In this document: one piece after another, positions 52,606 through 61,307 of the stretch
Layout: each line of letters starts with the position of its first letter
How positions within the stretch are numbered: position 1 is the first letter of the stretch
Assembly (NCBI RefSeq): GCF_003633615.1
Contig: NZ_RBKU01000001.1
Coordinates: 5,952,001-6,016,000 of the forward strand
DNA: 64,000 nucleotides
DNA from: Mucilaginibacter gracilis
GTDB lineage: Bacteria > Bacteroidota > Bacteroidia > Sphingobacteriales > Sphingobacteriaceae
Direction: 5' to 3'
Program-made: the position numbers and the translations under genes
Notes under the pieces: generated by a model
Databases searched by the model: none
The model's input: the letters and a program-made list of their open reading frames with translations, nothing else
Told to the model about the DNA's origin: nothing

Positions 52606-53325
52606 ATGAAAAATACATTATTTTGCCTTTGTTGCCTGCTTGCAGCATCCGGCTATGCGCAAACCATCGTCACCAAATCATACCCTATTAAAGCCGGGCA
52701 GGAGCTTGTTTTAAAATTTGATTATCCTAAGGTACATGTAAGTACCTGGGATAAAAGTGAAGTGCTTGTTACCGCTAAGGTGAACATTAACGATGATGAA
52801 AATGACAGCTCCTTTACGTTAACAGACGAACTGGCCAACGGAACGCTATACATTGCTGATAAAATTGAGGGGATGGACAAATTACCGCACCGTTACACCA
52901 TTACGCAAAACGGTAAGAAAACCATATTTAAAACCAAGGAAGCTTTTGATGAATATAGAAAAACCTCGGGCGCGGTTAGATCGTATTCGCAAGGCACAGA
53001 TATAGATATTACCATTGAGGTGAAGGTACCCGCCAATACTGCCACTACCATCAAAGCTATATATGGCATGGTAGAAATGGCAAACTTTAACGGCCCGGCT
53101 AGTATTGATGCTACATATGGCGGTATAGATGCCACTTTGGTTAAAACCCAAACCGGCAAACTACAGGCAACCACAAGTTTTGGCGAAATTTATTCTAACC
53201 TCGATCTGGTTTTAACCGATAAGGGTAGCCGCGACTTTTTCACATCGATTACTGCCGAGCCAGGCAAAGGCCCTGCTTATGCTTTTAAGTCTACCTATGG
53301 TAAGATATATTTGAGGAAACCTTAA
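52606..53325 (+). CDS. Secreted beta-strand protein, paralogue of the upstream gene
   Basis: The 239-residue product has signal peptide MKNTLFCLCCLLAASGYAQ and a similar repeated-turn region (AIYGMVEMANFNGPASID, ATYGGIDATLVK), ending AFKSTYGKIYLRKP as its neighbour ends TLKTEYGKIYLRKAN. It starts 21 bp after the previous stop, so both are cotranscribed. The likely role is a surface or periplasmic structural protein; the exact function is unknown. Confidence 0.72.
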   Translation: MKNTLFCLCCLLAASGYAQTIVTKSYPIKAGQELVLKFDYPKVHVSTWDKSEVLVTAKVNINDDENDSSFTLTDELANGTLYIADKIEGMDKLPHRYTITQNGKKTIFKTKEAFDEYRKTSGAVRSYSQGTDIDITIEVKVPANTATTIKAIYGMVEMANFNGPASIDATYGGIDATLVKTQTGKLQATTSFGEIYSNLDLVLTDKGSRDFFTSITAEPGKGPAYAFKSTYGKIYLRKP

Positions 53326-53340
53326 TAAAACACACAAAAA

Positions 53341-53382
53341 CCAGTGCCATGACGAGTTATTTACTTCCACCCTTGGCACTGG
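53341..53382. terminator. Bidirectional terminator
   Basis: CCAGTGCC (53341-53348) pairs with GGCACTGG (53375-53382); A-runs before and TTTT after provide both strands with a U-tract. It separates converging genes ending at 53325 and 53397. Confidence 0.8.
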
Positions 53383-53396
53383 TTTTAATGTTATTA

Positions 53397-54839
53397 CTAT
53401 TCAATCCACAGCACCGAATTACCTGTGCCAAATTCGTTTTGCTCCCATAATTTATTCCCCGGATCAATAATCCAGTTGCCATCAACAATAAACTTATAAA
53501 GGTATTTGCCAGGTTTTAGGTTAAGGCTGGTTTTCCAATCGGCACCTTCGTGTTTTAAGTTGTAACTACCTTTATCCCAATTGTTAAAAGTGCCCGATAA
53601 AATGATGCTATGCGCGCTACCGTACCCATGCAACACAAAGGTGTGGGTTGGCTTTACTACCAACAACGAGTTTGTTTGGCCATTGCCCTCAACCTGTTGC
53701 GTATTAGCAGGGTCGCGCATCCAATTGCCATCTACAATAAATTTGTAACCGTAGTTTCCGGCAGGCAAAACGCAGGGAAGGGCCCAACCATAGTTTGTTT
53801 TTTTGAGGTGTATTTCGTTGGTTTTCCAATTATTAAAATCGCCTGCAAGCACCACATTTTTAGCATTGGCAAAACCTTTTAGCTTAAACATAACCTGGGT
53901 ACCCAAATTTAATACCGAAACAGGCTTGCCCGATACATCGGTACTCACATCCGGATTAGCCGGATCGGTTATTGGTTTTCCATCTACCAAAAAACGGTAG
54001 GTATGCATGCCTTCGGCCAGGTAAAATGCTTTTATCCAATAATTATTTTGTGGGGTTAATATTAACTCGTTGCCGTTAAAATTGTTAAAACTACCTGCTA
54101 AAGTTACGCGGGAAGCTTTGGTGAAGCCGGCAAGTTTAAAGGTGTGGTTATAACTGAAGTAAACCGAGTTACGGTTGCCAGCGCCATCGTCTTCTAAAAG
54201 GGCGTTATTGGGGTCGCTAATCCACCTGCCGCTAACAATAAATTTGTAAAGGTATTTGCCGGGTTGCAGTTTTATGTCTGCAATCCAACCGCTGTCGGTT
54301 TTTAGCATTTTGCCGCTCAGGGTATTCCAATCGTTAAAATTACCCGATAGCAATACCTTTTTAGCCGCTAAATTTCCGGGAAGGTAAAACCTTGTAATGC
54401 CCGATGCTAATTCCCTTGTGGTTTGCTTGTTAAAGTTATTTACACCATACAGTACAAAACCAGGGTAGCCGGGCCGGGCAGCGTTAACATTACCCAAACC
54501 GTTACGGGTTATTAAAACAGGACGCATTTGCGGATTACGGCCCAGTTCGTCAAGCGGCCGGGAAAGCATGAGTTGGTTATTTTGCAGTTTTTTTACCACC
54601 CATCCACTTTTTTCGAGTTCTAAAAAATTGCCCTTCAATAGCTTTTCGGCATTGGTTTCGGTTATATCCGCAATACGCAACAAACTATCTATGGCATATT
54701 TGCTTAGTTTCAGGTCAACATACAACACCATTTGGTCGTTGTTAATGGTAAAAGCATTTTTATGCACTTGCCCAAGTACCGGGTTTACGGTATTAAGCAA
54801 TACCATAAACAGCAATAATATGTGGCGGTGTTTAAACAT
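53397..54839 (-). CDS. Secreted protein with four glycogen-binding-like (CBM48/E-set) modules
   Basis: The 480-residue product has a short signal (MFKHRHILLLFMVLLNTVNPVLG). Residues ~155-480 are four consecutive modules of ~75-80 residues, each with a turn like LLSGNFNDWN, VTLAGSFNNFNG, VVLAGDFNNWKTN or IILSGTFNNWDKG and a strand ending YKFIV.G.W..DP. They resemble the AMPK glycogen-binding/CBM48 fold. No catalytic residues of an amylase are visible, so the protein probably binds glucan at the cell surface. The protease gene is 1 bp away upstream. Confidence 0.8.
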   Translation of the reverse strand: MFKHRHILLLFMVLLNTVNPVLGQVHKNAFTINNDQMVLYVDLKLSKYAIDSLLRIADITETNAEKLLKGNFLELEKSGWVVKKLQNNQLMLSRPLDELGRNPQMRPVLITRNGLGNVNAARPGYPGFVLYGVNNFNKQTTRELASGITRFYLPGNLAAKKVLLSGNFNDWNTLSGKMLKTDSGWIADIKLQPGKYLYKFIVSGRWISDPNNALLEDDGAGNRNSVYFSYNHTFKLAGFTKASRVTLAGSFNNFNGNELILTPQNNYWIKAFYLAEGMHTYRFLVDGKPITDPANPDVSTDVSGKPVSVLNLGTQVMFKLKGFANAKNVVLAGDFNNWKTNEIHLKKTNYGWALPCVLPAGNYGYKFIVDGNWMRDPANTQQVEGNGQTNSLLVVKPTHTFVLHGYGSAHSIILSGTFNNWDKGSYNLKHEGADWKTSLNLKPGKYLYKFIVDGNWIIDPGNKLWEQNEFGTGNSVLWIE

Positions 54840-55813
54840 TAATTTTTCAATTTCTCGTACATGGTAAACTCTTTTTTAACAAAATTGATGCTAAAAACGG
54901 CTCTTACAAAAAAATCATAGCCTAAAATACCATCAACGGAATGTCCATAGGCCTTGCCCATCTTCTCTAAACTGGTTAGCAATACCCTATTGGTGTTAAA
55001 CTGGCGACCGCCTACAACCAATTTATCAAAACGGGCATACAATACATCGTAACTACTGCCACCTATCCCTGTGAGTTTCATCCGGTTAATAATTTGCATA
55101 CCGTCCATTAATTTTTTTGCCTCATGGTAATCTATCAGGTTAGTTTCGGCACCGGTATCAAATGCAAACCACATGCTGTTATCATTTATTTCGGCTTTAA
55201 AAAATATAGTATTATCGGCAATTGTAAATGGCACCTTAAGTATCGGATCGTGGTAAACAACCTCCTGAATGGGTATGTCTCCATTTTTATCGAGTTTATG
55301 AATGTATAACACGTTTTGAAACAAATCAACCGTGATAGCAAATTTAGCAAATAGTTTGGTGCCCAATAAACCCAACACTTTAATACCGTGGCTGTTTTCG
55401 ATAGCCGAAAGGTTGGTTACATCTGCACTTAGCCGATCAAAACTCAATTCGGCAATACTTAGGCCCCGCACAATGGTACGAAAGCTGTTACCATTATCGC
55501 CATTAATACCACCCGCTTCTACATCACTATAATTGGTTGCATCGCGAAAGTAGGTTTGGTTAAGCACCAGATAAGGTGCGCCGGTATCAAGCACAAAGTT
55601 GCCTTGCAAGGTATCAATTTGTGCCTGTATAATAATGAGGTTCATTGCCCTTTTTATGGGGATAACCAGCGTATTAAATTCGCCGGAAGGTTCGGGGTCT
55701 TCAAAATGCGCATTGCTGAAAGTGATTTTACCTATGCTAACCTTAGGCAACGGCCCTGCAAAGCCCCGCGAAGCCAACAAGATAACGAGGAGTATGATAA
55801 GGTAGCGTTGCAA
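54839..55813 (-). CDS. Secreted retropepsin-like aspartyl protease (PDZ-less)
   Basis: The 324-residue protein starts with TTG (no nearby ATG) and a signal peptide (YLIILLVILLASRGFAG). Two DTG motifs are visible: VLDTGAPYLVLNQTYF near residue 80 and AFDTGAETNLID near residue 220, the pair needed for one active site in a single chain. The stop codon overlaps the start of the glucan-binding gene in a TAATG junction. It could process the secreted neighbours, by inference. Confidence 0.85.
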   Translation of the reverse strand: MQRYLIILLVILLASRGFAGPLPKVSIGKITFSNAHFEDPEPSGEFNTLVIPIKRAMNLIIIQAQIDTLQGNFVLDTGAPYLVLNQTYFRDATNYSDVEAGGINGDNGNSFRTIVRGLSIAELSFDRLSADVTNLSAIENSHGIKVLGLLGTKLFAKFAITVDLFQNVLYIHKLDKNGDIPIQEVVYHDPILKVPFTIADNTIFFKAEINDNSMWFAFDTGAETNLIDYHEAKKLMDGMQIINRMKLTGIGGSSYDVLYARFDKLVVGGRQFNTNRVLLTSLEKMGKAYGHSVDGILGYDFFVRAVFSINFVKKEFTMYEKLKN

Positions 55814-55894
55814 TGGCCTGGTAGTTTTTAGTATGTATAGACAACAGGCGCGTGCTTTAGGTTACAATTAATTTCAATTAAAACAATCAATTTA

Positions 55895-56656
55895 TCAAAT
55901 ATCTACCTTTAAGCCATCATAAGCCAAATGAATGCCTGGCGGCAATAAGGCGCTAACATCATGGTGCTTGCCTAAGCGGTGGCTAATATGGGTGAAATAA
56001 GTTTCCGCTGCACCTATTTCTTCGGCAAAAGCAATGGCCTCGTCTAAAGTAAAATGCGAAATGTGTTTTTCTTTTTGGAGCGCGTTTACAACCAGTATTT
56101 TAGAGCCCTTTATCTTCTCAATCTCCTCCGGGGCAATGGTTTTAGCATCGGTAATATAGGTAAAATCGCCCACCCTAAAACCAAGTACCGGCAGTTTGTA
56201 ATGCATTACCTCGATAGGAATGAGTTTTACCGGGCCAATATTAAAGGGAGAATTGCTAATAGTATGCAGTTCTATTTGTGGGATACCGGGATACTTAAAA
56301 TCATGAAATATGTAGGAAAATTCGCGTTTTAATGCTGTTTGTACCCGTTCGGTAGCATACACATCAATAGCACTTTGTTGCCGATAGTTAAAGGCACGTA
56401 TGTCGTCCATCCCGGCAACGTGGTCCTTATGTTCGTGCGTGAATACAATAGCATCAAGATGGGTTACATGCGCACGGAGCATTTGGTACCTAAAATCGGG
56501 ACCAGAGTCAATTACGATCACCTTGCCCCCGGCTTCAATCAAAACAGACGAACGCAGGCGCTTATCGCGATGGTCGGCAGATGTGCAAACCTCGCAATCG
56601 CAAGCTATAACAGGTACGCCCTGTGATGTTCCGGTGCCTAAAAACGTTATGGTCAA
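55895..56656 (-). CDS. MBL-fold metallo-hydrolase (PhnP-like)
   Basis: The 253-residue protein starts with TTG overlapping the upstream stop as TTGA. Metal-binding motifs of the metallo-beta-lactamase fold are visible: HEHKDHVAGMDD (residue ~65), a Cys-rich N-terminal loop CDCEVCTSADH, and later His in YFTHISHRLGKHHD. The PhnP-like group hydrolyses small phosphodiesters or lactones. Tight coupling to the 92-residue upstream gene suggests a joint role. Sequence is close to housekeeping composition. Confidence 0.85.
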   Translation of the reverse strand: MTITFLGTGTSQGVPVIACDCEVCTSADHRDKRLRSSVLIEAGGKVIVIDSGPDFRYQMLRAHVTHLDAIVFTHEHKDHVAGMDDIRAFNYRQQSAIDVYATERVQTALKREFSYIFHDFKYPGIPQIELHTISNSPFNIGPVKLIPIEVMHYKLPVLGFRVGDFTYITDAKTIAPEEIEKIKGSKILVVNALQKEKHISHFTLDEAIAFAEEIGAAETYFTHISHRLGKHHDVSALLPPGIHLAYDGLKVDI

Positions 56657-56931
56657 AATTGAATTTTAGTTTGTTTTATTTGATGTAAAAAGGCCGTTTG
56701 TTTATCGTCTAAAAGTTTACTGTCAATTTCCAGTTCTGAGAGCAATTCTATAATGGACTGTATTTTACTTTCCAGGTTAGAAAACTTATTGATAACCACA
56801 ATACGGCTGCTCAATAACATACATGCCCCGGTTTTAAAATTACCTTTTTCATACCGCACCCTGTAGCCTGTTGTTTTTAGCAGCATCTCCAGTTTTTCGA
56901 GGGTGTGTTGAGTTAATGGAAAATGTGACAT
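56653..56931 (-). CDS. Hypothetical protein (92 aa)
   Basis: The product has no signal peptide and a likely helical fold (HTLEKLEMLLKTTGYRVRYEKG). It is translationally coupled to the MBL gene by a TTGA overlap. It does not match a domain I recognise. 12 bases upstream begins the heptamer-repeat element. Confidence 0.6.
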   Translation of the reverse strand: MSHFPLTQHTLEKLEMLLKTTGYRVRYEKGNFKTGACMLLSSRIVVINKFSNLESKIQSIIELLSELEIDSKLLDDKQTAFLHQIKQTKIQF

Positions 56932-56942
56932 GGTATAGCTAA

Positions 56943-57030
56943 TGAGTATTGCGGTAGTTAACCGTCTGTTCGCGTTGCAAATTATATATTCTTATCTCAA
57001 TACGCAATACGCATTTCTCAATACTAAATT
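56943..57030. repeat. Heptamer-word repeat element (CTCAATA/CGCAATA)
   Basis: Consecutive 7-bp words CTCAATA (56996), CGCAATA (57003), CGCATTT (57010), CTCAATA (57017) and CTAAATT (57024) form the right arm. The left arm TGAGTATTGCG (56943-56953) is the inverse of CGCAATACTCA. It sits between two minus-strand genes and touches the end of the lolA frame. Confidence 0.65.
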
Positions 57031-57710
57031 TACCTCAAATCAACCACCTCAACCCCCGGGTGCAACTTCACATCGAAGGCAAAAACCTCGTCTCCGGTTT
57101 TAAAATTGGAGTTAAAAGTTTGCATGGTGTAAGAGTATTTGTTACCATTTTTATCAAATATAAGGGCGCTGTAAATTTGCTTTTTTGCCTTATCAACAAA
57201 CAAACGCACTTTAAAAATAGATTTTTTGGCGTCGGTAGGTGTCATATCTATCACCTGGCAATTTACGCCGCCTTTTTTCTCTTCGCCACTGTACACGTAC
57301 TTAAAGCCTTTTTCGTAAATGGTAAAAATATGCGCCGGGTTAAGGGTTTCGTCGCCATTGGTAACGTTGTTCAGTTGCACCTCATTATCTTTTTTTAGGT
57401 ACGTCCACTGCTCTTTGCCGTTGCTTATCAGTTCCTGTGCAACAGCGGGTGTTTTTCCGGTTGTGTATAGCGTAACCTTAAACTTATTGGTTTTTGATTT
57501 AGCTATTAGGGTGCCGCTTTGGGTTTCTTTAACATTGGCTTGCGGGCTTTCAAGCGTGTAAACAAAGTTGGTTTTAATTACATCGTAAGTTTTGTATTTA
57601 CGGCTTACCTCGCTCAAAATAGCTTTGGCTTGTTGGTCTTTCTGTGCAAATGCTGTGTTAACCGCACTTAAAAACAATAGGGTATATATAACGTAATATC
57701 TCATAAACAT
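57030..57710 (-). CDS. lolA: LolA-family periplasmic lipoprotein carrier
   Basis: The 226-residue protein has signal peptide YYVIYTLLFLSAVNTAFAQ and a LolA-type barrel region (IKTNFVYTLESPQ, KFKVTLYTTGKTPAV, VFAFDVKLHPGVEVVDL). It would carry lipoproteins from the inner to the outer membrane. It begins 11 bp after the ftsK stop; ftsK-lolA order is conserved in Bacteroidota. The first ATG (57710) or one two codons later may start it. Confidence 0.9.
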   Translation of the reverse strand: MFMRYYVIYTLLFLSAVNTAFAQKDQQAKAILSEVSRKYKTYDVIKTNFVYTLESPQANVKETQSGTLIAKSKTNKFKVTLYTTGKTPAVAQELISNGKEQWTYLKKDNEVQLNNVTNGDETLNPAHIFTIYEKGFKYVYSGEEKKGGVNCQVIDMTPTDAKKSIFKVRLFVDKAKKQIYSALIFDKNGNKYSYTMQTFNSNFKTGDEVFAFDVKLHPGVEVVDLR

Positions 57711-57721
57711 TTTAAATTCTT

Positions 57722-60322
57722 TTAGTCTTTTGCATCCATATTACTCAAAAATTGCTCCAAAGAGTAATCATCCGGAATCAGTACTTCACGGGCCTTACTG
57801 CCCTCAAACGGGCCAACAATGCCGGCGGCTTCCAATTGGTCAATAATACGGCCAGCACGGTTGTAACCCAATTTTAACTTGCGCTGGATAAGCGACGTTG
57901 AACCCTGCTGATGCATCACAATTAAACGCGCAGCTTCTTCAAACATGGGGTCGCGGTTTTCCGAATCAAAATCTTTGGCGCTTGCTTCGCCGCCTTCGCC
58001 AACATATTCGGGCAATAAGTGCGCCGTGGCATAGCCGCGCTGGGCACCAATAAAATCGGATATTTTATCAACCTCGGGCGTATCCACAAAGGCGCATTGC
58101 AAACGGATAAGATCGTTCCCGGTTGATAACAACATATCTCCCCTACCTATTAACTGATCAGCACCGCCTGAATCCAGAATAGTGCGCGAATCGATTTTAG
58201 ATTGTACCCTAAATGCTATACGCGCCGGGAAGTTAGCCTTAATAGTACCCGTAATAATATTTACCGAAGGCCGCTGTGTAGCAATAATTAGGTGTATGCC
58301 AATGGCACGGGCCAATTGCGCAAGGCGGGCTATAGGTATTTCTACCTCTTTACCTGCCGTCATCATTAAATCGGCAAACTCATCTACTATCAGCACAATA
58401 AAGGGCAAAAATCTATGTCCCTCGGTTGGCAGCAACTTACGGTTAATAAATTTGGCGTTATACTCTTTAAGGTTGCGCACCTGTGCATCCTTCAGCAAAT
58501 CATACCGCTGGTCCATCTCAATACAGAGCGAATTGAGTGTATTGATAACCTTTTTTGTATCGGTAATAATGGCGTCGGCTTCGTCGGGCAATTTAGCCAA
58601 AAAGTGCCTTTCTATTTTGCGGAACAAAGTTAACTCAACCTTTTTGGGATCAACCAGCACAAATTTCAATTCCGCAGGATGTTTTTTATAGAGCAGCGAA
58701 ACCAAAATAGCATTAATACCTACCGACTTACCCTGCCCTGTGGCACCTGCCATTAACAAGTGGGGCATTTTGGCTAAATCGGCAATAAATATTTCGTTAC
58801 TTATGGTTTTGCCTAAAGCAATAGGCAGATCCATTGTAGTGGCCTGAAATTTTTCGGAAGCCAATACCGATCGCATCGATACCATTTCGGGGTGCTGATT
58901 TGGCACCTCAATACCAATTGTACCCTTACCCGGCATAGGCGCTATAATACGAATGCCTAAAGCCGCAAGGCTCAAAGCAATATCATCTTCCAGGTTTTTT
59001 ATTTTGGAGATACGTACACCCGGGGCCGGTATAATTTCGTAAAGGGTTACGGTTGGCCCAATGGTTGCCTTAATTTTATCTATCTCAATGTTATAGTGGT
59101 TGAGGGTTTCAACAATTTTATTTTTGTTGGCCTCCAGCTCCTCGGTATTAACAGCAATTTTATTGGAGCCATAGTTCTCTAACAACTCCAACACCGGGAA
59201 TTTGTAGGACGACAGATCCAACCGCGGGTCAAAAGCGCCAAATTGTGCAACCAAATCGTCGGCCGTAACCAAGTCTTCTTTTTCGATGCTCAACACATCG
59301 TTAGGCCGGGTATCGCTCACCATTAGCGGTATTTCGGTTTCGGTACTTGGCTCGGGCATTAAAGTAACCGGCTTATGTTCGGGCTCGTTAATAGGTTTTT
59401 CCACATTAAATATCGGCCCTTTTGCCACAGGTTCTAACTCTTCCGATACCTCGTTCTCAGCATAACGGGTTGATGCCAACACACCTTCCTGGCTTAACTT
59501 GCTTTTTCTGCCGGGCCACTCAACAGGTGTAAAGGGCATTTCGGGCATTATCGGTACGTTGCCTCCGCCCATGTAAGGTTCGCTAATATCGTCGGCATCA
59601 TCAAATCCGGGCAAGGTGGTTGCTGGCCTTTTTTTCTCAGGAAGCTTAAAATCAATATTATAAACTATAATAAGGAAGGTTAAAGCGGCAAACACCAACA
59701 AACCGGCAGCGCCGGCACGGCCTATTTGCGCATCAATTAAGCGGTTGCTCCAAAAGCCAAACTGCCCCTCTAAAAAGTGCGGATAATCAACAATAAACCC
59801 GTGTACAAAACCAATTGCTATCGAAAAAAATACAATACCAAAAAGGGCGTAAGCAATTGTTTTGCTTATTGGGAATAAACGCACCTTAAACAAAAAACGA
59901 TACCCAATAATAAAAAACACCACCACAAAAATAAACGAAGCCACGCCAAACCACTCAAACATAAATTGGTTAGATAGCAGTGCGCCAAATTTACCCAGCC
60001 AGTTATCAACGGGGCTTTTTATGCCGTTATCAATTAACTCTTGCTGGCCCTTAAACAAGTTGTGCCAGCCGCCATTTGCTTTAAGTACATAGCTCTGATC
60101 TTCCTGCCAGGTAAACAGGTACGATGTGAAGGCGATGAGAAAATAACCCGATAGTACCAGGAAAAACAAACCGCCCACTTTAATAATGCGGCCATCCTTT
60201 AAACCAAACGACGGAACGCTTTCTACCTTCGGCCTGCTAGGTTTTTCTGCCTTTACAGAGCCTTTGGCGCTACCTGTATCTTTAAAATTATTAGATTTAA
60301 ACTGATTTCCTTTCACAGGCAT
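57722..60322 (-). CDS. ftsK: DNA translocase FtsK/SpoIIIE
   Basis: I chose the ATG at 60322 (MPVKGNQFKSNN); the longer frame starts with TTG. The protein has four or more membrane helices in residues ~45-205 (FFLVLSGYFLIAFTSYLF and following), an acidic linker, and a RecA-like motor with Walker A MAGATGQGKSVGINAIL and Walker B IVLIVDEFADLMM. The C-terminal gamma winged helix (TSLIQRKLKLGYNRAGRIID) reads KOPS-like DNA sites. It pumps DNA through the division septum. TATATTTG lies 26 bases upstream. Confidence 0.97.
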   Translation of the reverse strand: MPVKGNQFKSNNFKDTGSAKGSVKAEKPSRPKVESVPSFGLKDGRIIKVGGLFFLVLSGYFLIAFTSYLFTWQEDQSYVLKANGGWHNLFKGQQELIDNGIKSPVDNWLGKFGALLSNQFMFEWFGVASFIFVVVFFIIGYRFLFKVRLFPISKTIAYALFGIVFFSIAIGFVHGFIVDYPHFLEGQFGFWSNRLIDAQIGRAGAAGLLVFAALTFLIIVYNIDFKLPEKKRPATTLPGFDDADDISEPYMGGGNVPIMPEMPFTPVEWPGRKSKLSQEGVLASTRYAENEVSEELEPVAKGPIFNVEKPINEPEHKPVTLMPEPSTETEIPLMVSDTRPNDVLSIEKEDLVTADDLVAQFGAFDPRLDLSSYKFPVLELLENYGSNKIAVNTEELEANKNKIVETLNHYNIEIDKIKATIGPTVTLYEIIPAPGVRISKIKNLEDDIALSLAALGIRIIAPMPGKGTIGIEVPNQHPEMVSMRSVLASEKFQATTMDLPIALGKTISNEIFIADLAKMPHLLMAGATGQGKSVGINAILVSLLYKKHPAELKFVLVDPKKVELTLFRKIERHFLAKLPDEADAIITDTKKVINTLNSLCIEMDQRYDLLKDAQVRNLKEYNAKFINRKLLPTEGHRFLPFIVLIVDEFADLMMTAGKEVEIPIARLAQLARAIGIHLIIATQRPSVNIITGTIKANFPARIAFRVQSKIDSRTILDSGGADQLIGRGDMLLSTGNDLIRLQCAFVDTPEVDKISDFIGAQRGYATAHLLPEYVGEGGEASAKDFDSENRDPMFEEAARLIVMHQQGSTSLIQRKLKLGYNRAGRIIDQLEAAGIVGPFEGSKAREVLIPDDYSLEQFLSNMDAKD

Positions 60323-60417
60323 TCCTATATTCAACAGCGTTTAACCGCAAATATAAAGTTAATAGATAAATCTATTGATTTGTGTTGATTTTTAATTTTT
60401 ACTAATATTGAATTAAA

Positions 60418-61068
60418 ATGAAAGCAGACACACTAGAAGAGTACATACAAACAGATAATTTGGCTGAACTTGGCGCCTTGCTTAAGCGCGAACCCGCTTT
60501 GGCAAACAGCAATACCAGCCTTGGCGTTTCGGCAATTATGCTGGCCCAGTACTACAAAAAACCGGCGGTGGTATCACTACTGCTTAATTATGTGGATGAG
60601 CTTACCATGTTTGAGGCAGCCGCTATTGGCAAACTGGATGTGGTTGAAAATTTAACCGCCGCGCACCCTCAATTAGTAAACGATTTTTCTAAAGATGGTT
60701 TTACGCCACTTGGGCTGGCTTGTTATTTTGGCCAGGCAAACATTGCAGATTTTTTGATTGCAAACGGTGCAAACGTAAATATCGCATCAAATAATGGTTT
60801 TAATGTTTACCCCATACACTCGGCTGTGGCTGCCAACCAAACTCAAATTGTATACAACCTGTTAAAGCATGGCGCCGAGGTGAACGTTAAACAGCAATCG
60901 GGCGTTACACCCCTGCACTCTGCAGCGCAAAACGGCAACCTCGAAATATTAATCATGCTGCTTGAACATAATGCCAGTACCGAAGTACGCATGGAAGGAG
61001 GCCGGCTACCCGCCGATTTAGCCCGCGAAAAAGGTTTTGATGATATTGCAGAAATATTGAGTAACTAA
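60418..61068 (+). CDS. Ankyrin-repeat protein
   Basis: The 216-residue protein is built of ankyrin repeats, visible as DGFTPLGLACYFGQANIADF and SGVTPLHSAAQNGNLEIL, plus YPIHSAVAANQTQIVYNLL. No signal peptide or membrane segment is present, so it is intracellular. Ankyrin repeats bind protein partners; the partner is unknown. It stands divergent from ftsK. Confidence 0.85.
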   Translation: MKADTLEEYIQTDNLAELGALLKREPALANSNTSLGVSAIMLAQYYKKPAVVSLLLNYVDELTMFEAAAIGKLDVVENLTAAHPQLVNDFSKDGFTPLGLACYFGQANIADFLIANGANVNIASNNGFNVYPIHSAVAANQTQIVYNLLKHGAEVNVKQQSGVTPLHSAAQNGNLEILIMLLEHNASTEVRMEGGRLPADLAREKGFDDIAEILSN

Positions 61069-61079
61069 AACCGAATATT

Positions 61080-61301
61080 TTATTGATCTGTAATGCGGCT
61101 GTGTATCCGTTTTACGTAGTTACGGATATCTAAAACTATGCCTGCAAAAAAGTAAAAAACAAGTGGCATACCTACCGCCAAAAACGATGAGTATATAAAA
61201 AACAACCTGATTTTGTTGATGGATATATTGAAACGCCCGCCCAGGTAGGTGCAAACCCCAAAGGAGTGTCGTTCAAAAAAAGTGAGTATCCTTTGCATCA
61301 T
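61080..61301 (-). CDS. PspC domain protein
   Basis: This 73-residue protein is a single PspC domain: FGVCTYLGGRFNIS followed by a membrane helix (LFFIYSSFLAVGMPLVFYFF). In phage-shock systems PspC senses envelope stress, but Bacteroidota carry many small PspC paralogues with unknown role. It starts 6 bp after the DUF2851 gene's stop and is likely translated with it. Confidence 0.85.
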   Translation of the reverse strand: MMQRILTFFERHSFGVCTYLGGRFNISINKIRLFFIYSSFLAVGMPLVFYFFAGIVLDIRNYVKRIHSRITDQ

Positions 61302-61307
61302 TTTGTT

